Source: Chloroflexota bacterium
GTDB taxonomy: Bacteria; Chloroflexota; Dehalococcoidia; SM23-28-2; RBG-16-64-32
Direction: 5' to 3'
NCBI GenBank assembly: GCA_022563285.1
Contig: JADFNQ010000032.1
Span: 1-9,981 of the forward strand
DNA: 9,981 nucleotides
Below, in pieces: positions 5,897 to 9,981 of the stretch. Both the position numbers and the translations under genes were made by a program. The notes under the pieces are model-generated. The model was not told the DNA's origin. It saw nothing but the letters and a program-made list of their open reading frames with translations, and ran no database searches. The first letter of the stretch is position 1. Each line of letters opens with the position of its first letter.

Positions 5897-6622
5897 CGCG
5901 TATAGCACCGTGGCAAGCTCCCTCAGATGCTCGTTCTTCTCCATCCAGTCAACGAACGAGGTGAACAAGCGATTCAGCGTAGAACCGTCTTCGCGGGCTG
6001 AGTTTAGAAAAGCGATTGCTTCGTTCCCAGAGCGCCTCTCGGTGTCGAGTGAGTCTACCAGAGTGGCCTCGTCCTCCAGATTCCAGATGTTCAGGGCCCA
6101 AAGCTGAGGAGTCCAGCTCCACACTCTGTTTTCAGCGACGTTGGTCGCCAGAAACACACCCAACGGTGGCACGACATCACGTAGGCTAAATGTCGACGTC
6201 ATCGCTGTCCGGTACTTGACGAAGCGTGTCAGGTGGTAGAATGCACGCTCCGCCGCCTCCGACTTTCGCTTCTCCTTTTCGGCACTTTCGAATTCGAGCT
6301 GCTTCAGTGTCTCATACTGCTCAAGGTACGATGCCAACTCGCCGGAAGCGACCGACAGCGGAATGATGTAATTACCTGCGTAGCTGTGGAACGCTTTGAG
6401 CATACTCGACCGAACGCTGAGCTGATAAGTGGTCTTGAGTGTGACCGAGTCGAACCACCACTTGAGACCCGCGGAAACCACTGCTGTAACCAAGCCTACG
6501 ATGGGAGCAATGATCGCAGCTGCCAACGTCGCTTGTGCAGACACGGGCCAATCGCCGGGCCAGGAGAACAAAGAGAGACTGACCCCGCCACCTACAATGG
6601 CCGCGACTTCGCTGGCGTTCAA
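5759..6622 (-). CDS. Membrane-anchored protein of unknown function
   Basis: 287 residues, no family recognised. The N-terminal part has a short hydrophobic stretch (residues 6-20) and a strong membrane helix at about 31-56, after which KWWF marks an interface. The remainder is soluble and largely helical, with a charged coiled-coil-like segment (about 98-128, rich in E, K and Q) and a C-terminal helical part rich in Trp, Tyr and Leu. The start is a TTG at 6622, supported by the ribosome site GGAGAAGG (plus-strand 6630-6637) at a 7-base spacing. It lies 21 bases after the proline-rich mini-ORF on the same strand, so the two probably form one unit. Base composition is clearly less GC-rich than the pyrD or EamA genes, suggesting an acquired segment. 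The stop at 5759-5761 overlaps the end of the convergent frame. Confidence 0.75.
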   Translation of the reverse strand: MNASEVAAIVGGGVSLSLFSWPGDWPVSAQATLAAAIIAPIVGLVTAVVSAGLKWWFDSVTLKTTYQLSVRSSMLKAFHSYAGNYIIPLSVASGELASYLEQYETLKQLEFESAEKEKRKSEAAERAFYHLTRFVKYRTAMTSTFSLRDVVPPLGVFLATNVAENRVWSWTPQLWALNIWNLEDEATLVDSLDTERRSGNEAIAFLNSAREDGSTLNRLFTSFVDWMEKNEHLRELATVLYALHALLSYELARVYSAWYKDDPREPKEEIAAIEGLSKEAKDRMGLF

Positions 6623-6643
6623 ACTAATTCCTTCTCCGCCGCG

Positions 6644-6778
6644 TTATGGACGCGGGCGCGGCGGTACAGGTGGAGGCGGCGGCGGAGGTGGGGGTTTGGG
6701 CGGGCGTGGTGCTTCCTTAGTCCCTGGGGGCGGTGGTCCTCTCTGATTGGCTGGATTGAGGCGAGCTTGCGAGATCAT
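6644..6778 (-). CDS. 44-residue proline-rich mini-ORF (polyproline run), possible leader peptide
   Basis: ATG at 6778 to TAA at 6644. The ribosome site TGGAGG (plus-strand 6785-6790) is 6 bases upstream, a near-ideal arrangement that argues for real translation. After 13 ordinary residues (MISQARLNPANQR) the chain is mostly proline: PPPP, then PRPPK, then nine prolines in a row, and a VPPRPRP end. Proline codons are mixed (CCG, CCT, CCA, CCC), so this is not a simple trinucleotide expansion. It ends 21 bases before the TTG start of the membrane-protein gene, just ahead of that gene's ribosome site. Polyproline runs stall ribosomes unless EF-P acts, so it could be a regulatory leader peptide; a small proline-rich structural protein is the alternative. 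Confidence 0.55.
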   Translation of the reverse strand: MISQARLNPANQRGPPPPGTKEAPRPPKPPPPPPPPPVPPRPRP

Positions 6779-6861
6779 AGGCGGCCTCCACTGGAAGTTC
6801 CGGCCTTGACTTCGCACGTTGCCAGATTGCCAGTGTCGCGTCAAGTGGCGCAACCTCCCCC

Positions 6862-7746
6862 TCACGGCGCCAGACCCAGCGTCAGCACCCCCGCCACGAT
6901 CAGCAGCGATCCCAGCACCCGCCAGGCCCCGTACCCTTCCCCCAGGAAGACGATGCCCAGCAGCACTCCGAACACGATCCCTACCTCCCGCGCCGGCGCG
7001 ATGTAGCTGATCCGGCTGGTCGTCAGCGCGACCAGAATCAGCACGTAGGCCAGCGGCGCCAGCAGCCCCGCCGCCAGGATGCTCCCGCCCCGCTCTCGCC
7101 ACTCGCCGCGGATCGCGCTCCCCCTGTTCCCCAGCGAAAGGGGCAGCAGGATCAGGAAGTGCCCCGCCATCGCGAACTGGAGCAGCGTCAGCGGCGACAG
7201 GTGGTCCAGCGCCGTCTTGTCCCACAGCGAGTAGGCCGCTATCAGCGCCCCGGTGACGAGGGCGGTGCGGGTGGCCGGACGGCTCAAGGCCCTCAACGGC
7301 TGGCTGAGGCCGCGCAGGCCGCCCGACTCGATGTGGATGCCGTAGATCCCCGCCACCACCAGCGCGATCCCGAACCCGGCGGTCACCGAGGTGCGTTCGT
7401 CCAGGAAGAGCACGGCGGCCAGCGGTATGATCGCCGGGCCCATCCCCCTCGATATCGGGTACACCGCGGAGAGGTCGCCGAGCTGGTAGCCCCGCGATAG
7501 CGACAGCCCGTAGACGCCGTGGAGCAGGGCGCTGACGGCGCCGAACATCAGCCCCCGCGTGCCGATCCCGTCGATGGAGACGACGACCGCCGCCGGGATC
7601 AGGAAGGCGGCGAAGGAGACCGCGCCCAGGGAGCCGAGGAAGGCCGTCTTGTGGTCGCTGCGCTTGAGCAGGAAGTTCCAGGACGCGTGGCAGAGCGCGG
7701 AGCCGAAGATTAGAGCGAATGCGGCGGTGCTCATGGGCGCGACCAT
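6862..7746 (-). CDS. EamA-family (drug/metabolite transporter superfamily) membrane transporter
   Basis: 294 residues, the usual size for a ten-helix EamA protein made of two five-helix halves. The first half begins FALIFGSALCHASWNFLLKRS and contains YPISRGMGPAIIPLAAVLFLDE, a typical helix-4 to loop signature with the conserved acidic DER turn. The second half repeats this with YIAPAREVGIVFGVLLGIVFLGE. The superfamily exports or exchanges small metabolites at the inner membrane, but the substrate cannot be assigned. Two starts are possible, ATG 7746 and ATG 7734, and neither has a convincing ribosome site; I kept the longer one. The gene is high in GC, like the pyrimidine genes, so it appears to belong to the core chromosome between two accessory blocks. 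It is divergent from tRNA-Pro. Confidence 0.9.
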   Translation of the reverse strand: MVAPMSTAAFALIFGSALCHASWNFLLKRSDHKTAFLGSLGAVSFAAFLIPAAVVVSIDGIGTRGLMFGAVSALLHGVYGLSLSRGYQLGDLSAVYPISRGMGPAIIPLAAVLFLDERTSVTAGFGIALVVAGIYGIHIESGGLRGLSQPLRALSRPATRTALVTGALIAAYSLWDKTALDHLSPLTLLQFAMAGHFLILLPLSLGNRGSAIRGEWRERGGSILAAGLLAPLAYVLILVALTTSRISYIAPAREVGIVFGVLLGIVFLGEGYGAWRVLGSLLIVAGVLTLGLAP

Positions 7747-7783
7747 TGTATGACGCGGGGTCGGGATGCAGTAGCGGCTTCGG

Positions 7784-7813
7784 TTGACCGCCTGCGAACC
7801 GCCGCCCTAAGAT
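7784..7813 (+). promoter_or_regulatory. Promoter of tRNA-Pro
   Basis: TTGACC (7784-7789) and TAAGAT (7808-7813) are separated by 18 bases, and the -10 box ends 10 bases before the tRNA 5' end. Spacing and position fit a stable-RNA promoter with a very short 5' leader. Confidence 0.65.
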
Positions 7814-7823
7814 GGATACGGGC

Positions 7824-7901
7824 CGGGGTGTAGCTCAGTCAGGCTAGAGCGCCTGGTTTGGGGCCAGGAGGCCGGCGGTTCGAATCCGCCCACCCCGACC
7901 A
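7824..7901 (+). tRNA. tRNA-Pro (anticodon TGG)
   Basis: The acceptor stem CGGGGTG (7824-7830) pairs with CACCCCG (7891-7897), followed by discriminator A and an encoded CCA (7899-7901). The anticodon stem CCTGG/CCAGG (7852-7856/7864-7868) encloses TTTGGGG, placing anticodon TGG at 7859-7861 with G37, as in proline tRNAs. The T arm GGCGG-TTCGAAT-CCGCC is complete. It reads CCA proline codons (and probably others by wobble). Confidence 0.96.
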
Positions 7902-8004
7902 GATTTGATTTTCCCTGATCGAGGCTGGCGAAACCCTCACGCCATGCGCTCTAACTCGTGCCATATGCGTAGGGCACACTATTCACTTCTGACTACCGCT
8001 GAAC

Positions 8005-9021
8005 CTACAGCATATGTCGAAGAACCCCGCCCAGCCGCGCGACTGAATCACCGGCCCTCCCGACGTTGCCAAGGGCAGCGAACGCAGTAGCGTTTTGCCT
8101 CATGATGTCGTTGACCACGGCCATGTTCGCGTGGTGGCTCCTGCCGATGTGGTCAACGGCAGCGTTGACCACGGCCATGCTCGCCGAGTTGCTCCTCCCG
8201 ACGTTGCCAAGGGCAGCGAACGCAGTAGCGTTCTGCCTCATGACGTCGTTGACAACGGCCATGTTCGCGTGGTGGCTCCTGCCGATGTGATCAACGGCAG
8301 CGTTGACCACGGCCATGCTCGCCGAGTTGCTCCTCCCGACGTTGCCAAGGGCAGCGAACGCAGTAGCGTTTTGCCTCATGACGTCGTTGACCACGGCCAT
8401 GTTCGCGTGGTGGCTCCTGCCAATGTGATCAACGGCAGCGTTGACCACGGCCATGCTCGCCGAGTTGCTCCTCCCGACGTTGCCAAGGGTAGCGAACGCA
8501 GTAGCGTTATGCCTCATGACGTCGTTGACGACGGCTATGTTTGCCGCGAGGCTCCTGCTGATGTGATCAACTGCAGCGTTGACCATGGCCATGCTCGCCG
8601 AGTTGAGGAGCTGCGATGGGATTCGTGCCTCTCCGCGAGGGATCTGCGCTCTGGGCCTCAGTTCGTTGGTGGCCTGTGTCACGTTTGCTCCCCTGGTCTT
8701 CGCAGATTTCCTCTCGGCCTCCACGGCGCTTCGCCAGTAACTTCGCTCTTCCCAGGCGAACAGCAGCAGCGTGAGAGCATGCCACAATAGGTCGGCGCCG
8801 ATGCACTCCCTCGTGTCACCGTTCTTGAGCCGCTCCCAGACTTCCTGCTCAACATCGGCCAGAATCTCGTCTGCCCTGTCTAGCTTTGCCTGAGGCTGTA
8901 GGCCGATGCTCGACAGCTGCAGCGCGAACTCACAGCATGTCCTGCCAAACTGAACCGGATCTCGCCGAAAAATGGCTCGCGCGACGAAGGCGACCGTCAG
9001 CCAGAGCCAGGCGAATGTCAT
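8005..9021 (-). CDS. Membrane-anchored protein with four nested 46-residue tandem repeats, unknown function
   Basis: 338 residues, no family recognised. Residues 1-18 are a hydrophobic anchor (MTFAWLWLTVAFVARAIF) followed by RR. A helical region, about 20-105, contains DEILADVEQEVWERLKNGD and a second hydrophobic stretch (LLWHALTLLLFAW, 78-90). A polar linker leads to four tandem 46-residue repeats at 140-323, then a 15-residue tail. Each repeat consists of two related 18-residue units ending MAVVN plus a 10-residue DVMRQNATAF piece. The first copy is diverged; copies 2 and 3 are identical in protein. The ATG overlaps the PadR stop (ATGA), so the two genes are translationally coupled and the protein is probably under PadR control. 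Both the plus and minus strands are open across the repeats because 138 is divisible by three; the minus strand is chosen for its non-repeat N-terminus, coupling and promoter. Confidence 0.8.
   Translation of the reverse strand: MTFAWLWLTVAFVARAIFRRDPVQFGRTCCEFALQLSSIGLQPQAKLDRADEILADVEQEVWERLKNGDTRECIGADLLWHALTLLLFAWEERSYWRSAVEAERKSAKTRGANVTQATNELRPRAQIPRGEARIPSQLLNSASMAMVNAAVDHISRSLAANIAVVNDVMRHNATAFATLGNVGRSNSASMAVVNAAVDHIGRSHHANMAVVNDVMRQNATAFAALGNVGRSNSASMAVVNAAVDHIGRSHHANMAVVNDVMRQNATAFAALGNVGRSNSASMAVVNAAVDHIGRSHHANMAVVNDIMRQNATAFAALGNVGRAGDSVARLGGVLRHML
8053..8604 (-). repeat. Four tandem 138-bp repeats inside the coding region
   Basis: Exact 138-base period: the marker GTTGCCAAGGG recurs at 8065, 8203, 8341 and 8479 (last base variant in the fourth). 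Units are 8053-8190, 8191-8328, 8329-8466 and 8467-8604. The second and third units differ at only 3 of 138 bases; the unit nearest the N-terminus is the most diverged. Each unit contains two similar 54-base halves plus a 30-base part, so the repeat is nested. Near-identity points to recent copying and likely copy-number variation between strains. Confidence 0.93.
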
Positions 9022-9341
9022 GCCTGAGCCCCTCTCACCCTCGGCCTGAGATGCCGCCGTGTAGTCTCGATGTGATCGCGGTACTCTGACAGCGCCCGTT
9101 CACCTGCGCCGTTGATTTCGTAAATCCGTCGCCGTGGGCGACCAAATTCAGCCTTCGGCTGCGGCTGCCACTGTGACTCTACTAGGCCATCGCGGTCCAG
9201 AGCGTGCAGCGCCTTGTACAGTGTTCCGACTCCGAGAGGCTTCCCTCTCCGCGCTTCCATTGCTTTACCGATTGCGTGCCCATGCGACTCGCCCCCGTAG
9301 CTCAGAACCGCAAGTATGAGCGCTTGAACCTCTGTGACCAT
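9018..9341 (-). CDS. PadR-family winged-helix transcriptional regulator
   Basis: 107 residues, the size of the short PadR subfamily. The N-terminal winged helix shows LILAVLSYGGESHGHAIGKA, then GVGTLYKALHALDRDGLVES (recognition helix) and the wing with GRPRRRIYEINGAGERAL, all characteristic of PadR. A short C-terminal helix (about 84-98) is the likely dimer contact. PadR proteins usually repress neighbouring genes or membrane-protein operons and release DNA on ligand binding or by stress. Here the stop overlaps the start of the repeat protein by ATGA, making that protein the obvious target together with padR itself. The promoter at 9363-9391 carries a dyad over the -10 box, fitting autoregulation. 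The ribosome site GGGAGA lies 7 bases before the ATG. Confidence 0.92.
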   Translation of the reverse strand: MVTEVQALILAVLSYGGESHGHAIGKAMEARRGKPLGVGTLYKALHALDRDGLVESQWQPQPKAEFGRPRRRIYEINGAGERALSEYRDHIETTRRHLRPRVRGAQA

Positions 9342-9357
9342 TATTACTCTCCCTTGT

Positions 9358-9391
9358 CATGTACTCTACCATGGCTTGTAAGCCCTGTCAA
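9358..9391 (-). promoter_or_regulatory. Promoter and probable operator of the padR-repeat protein operon
   Basis: On the minus strand TTGACA (plus 9386-9391) is followed after 17 bases by TAGAGT (plus 9363-9368), 21 bases upstream of the padR ATG. An inverted repeat CATG-N8-CATG (9358-9361 and 9370-9373) exactly straddles the -10 box, where a bound PadR dimer would block RNA polymerase. PadR sites often have an ATGT/ACAT dyad with about 8 bases between, so the match is suggestive rather than proven. Confidence 0.65.
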
Positions 9392-9420
9392 CCGATTCGC
9401 GCACGGCCCGAGACCATTGA

Positions 9421-9449
9421 TTGACCCGAGAGCCAAGGGACACTACGAT
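9421..9449 (+). promoter_or_regulatory. Putative promoter of the gene at 9556
   Basis: TTGACC (9421-9426) and TACGAT (9444-9449) are separated by 17 bases. Transcription would start near 9456, leaving a 100-base leader. The -35 box lies inside one arm of an inverted repeat (9419-9432 against 9479-9494) that could fold in the leader DNA or RNA. Confidence 0.4.
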
Positions 9450-9555
9450 TGCGTCGCCATGGGGCAAGTGTGGGCATCCTCTCGGGCATCAATCGTCATG
9501 CTGCCAGCGTCGCCGCCCGCCTTTCCCTGATTCTGCCCCCCAGAGGAGGAGTAGG

Positions 9556-9789
9556 ATGCCCTGGATCAGGACCGTCCCCTACAAGGAGGCCACCGGCCTG
9601 CTCAAGGAGGAGTACGACACCGCTATCGAGCGCGCCGGTCGCATCTACAACATCCTCTCCCTCCAGAGCCTGCGGCCGCGCGCCATGCGCGCCTCCATCC
9701 GGCTCTACGCGGAGCTGATGCACGCCCCCTCCGGCCGCCTCGCGGACGCCTTGGGCATTGACCCGGAACCGGATATGCCTCCGCCGTGA
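9556..9789 (+). pseudogene. Carboxymuconolactone-decarboxylase/AhpD-like protein with the catalytic core deleted in frame
   Basis: 77 residues from ATG 9556, with a strong ribosome site (GGAGGA, 5 bases upstream). Residues 1-60 (MPWIRTVPYKEATGLLKEEYD, then RIYNILSLQSLRP and IRLYAELMHAPSG) resemble the N-terminal region of the larger CMD/AhpD-like 'peroxidase-related' proteins, normally about 170-200 residues. Residues 61-77 (RLADALGIDPEPDMP) resemble the C-terminal end of the same family. The roughly 100 residues that should lie between them, holding the Cys/His active site, are absent although the frame is intact. An internal deletion is the best explanation; catalytic activity is not expected. 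The stop overlaps the next GTG by GTGA. This family comparison is from memory, and a genuine short paralogue cannot be excluded. Confidence 0.6.
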
Positions 9790-9981
9790 CCGTCAGCAAG
9801 GTCATCGCTGACCCCAAGCGAGTGCGCCGGCTGGTCGCCTTCGTGAAGCCGCGCCGCAGCGACCACGTCCTCGATGTCGGCACCGGCATGCTCGCCTCCG
9901 CCTTCGCCCCGCGCGTGGAGAGCGTTGTCGCCCTGAGCTGGGAGACCCCTCGCCGCCGGTCCGATAACGTGACGCTGGTGC
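9786..9981 (+). CDS. Class I SAM-dependent methyltransferase-like protein, 5' part only
   Basis: The gene runs off the window after 65 codons. The GTG at 9786 overlaps the previous stop. The segment VIADPKRVRRLVAFVKPRRSDHVLDVGTG leads into the glycine motif I of UbiE-like methyltransferases, followed by SAFAPRVESVVALSWE and SDNVTLV, which resemble strands 2 and 3. Motif I is shorter than usual: GTG is followed directly by MLASAFAPRV, with the second glycine of GxGxG missing. The stretch between strand 2 and NVTLV is also about ten residues short of the family norm. Together with the deleted neighbour this suggests small in-frame losses and a doubtful ability to bind SAM. The substrate is unknown. 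Confidence 0.55.
   Translation, partial: MTVSKVIADPKRVRRLVAFVKPRRSDHVLDVGTGMLASAFAPRVESVVALSWETPRRRSDNVTLV

Noticed and set aside
6233..7006. Plus-strand 257-residue open frame
   Set aside because: It is antisense to three supported minus-strand genes, with mixed composition and no recognisable domain.
7877..7901. tRNA-Pro 3' end as an attachment site of an integrated element
   Set aside because: I found no second copy of the tRNA end in the window and no integrase gene, so an att site cannot be claimed.
8053..8604. Possible CRISPR array because of regularly spaced repeats
   Set aside because: The units are directly contiguous 138-bp repeats with no variable spacers and are fully coding on the minus strand.
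8095..8790. Long plus-strand open frame through the 138-bp repeats (HGHVRVVAP-type repeats)
   Set aside because: The period is a multiple of three, so every frame without a stop in one unit stays open. This frame starts inside the repeats, has no ribosome site or promoter, and opposes the coupled padR operon.

Overview
The window looks like a chromosomal fragment of a GC-rich, free-living bacterium, most likely a Chloroflexota lineage. That assignment is an inference from gene content and codon use, not from a marker gene. The high-GC genes use GTG starts freely and have closely packed or overlapping ends.

Layout. (1) 1-1188: the 3' end of carB and the whole of pyrK, overlapping by GTGA; both act in pyrimidine synthesis. 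(2) 1189-1544: a 356-base gap filled with consecutive GC-rich hairpins, ending in a strong terminator, followed by a promoter. (3) 1545-2381: a metallo-beta-lactamase-fold hydrolase, separated by a perfect 26-base palindrome from a convergent Mrp-type Fe-S carrier ATPase (2450-3559, minus). (4) 3560-3786: an AT-rich divergent intergenic region with an exact consensus sigma-70 promoter for a small Cys/His protein (3790-4095), which is closed by a textbook terminator. (5) 4203-5156: pyrD, the catalytic partner of PyrK, about 3 kb from pyrK, with its own -10 box so close to the GTG that the mRNA is probably near-leaderless. Its stop codon lies in a palindromic repeat. (6) 5189-5896: an unknown gene whose 3' end appears to have been replaced by neighbouring DNA.

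Two less GC-rich accessory blocks follow. The first (about 5757-6790, minus) holds a 44-residue proline-rich mini-ORF and a membrane-anchored unknown protein. The second (about 7902-9400, minus) holds a PadR-type regulator overlapping a membrane-anchored protein with four 46-residue tandem repeats. Between them lie an EamA-type transporter (minus) and a tRNA-Pro(TGG) gene with its own promoter.

The right edge (9556-9981) returns to high GC. It carries a carboxymuconolactone-decarboxylase-like gene that seems to have lost its whole catalytic core in frame, overlapping the start of a methyltransferase-like gene whose SAM-binding region also looks shortened.

The least explained elements are the nested-repeat protein with its PadR partner, the polyproline mini-ORF ahead of a membrane protein, the hairpin-rich region after pyrK, and the internally deleted gene pair at the right end.
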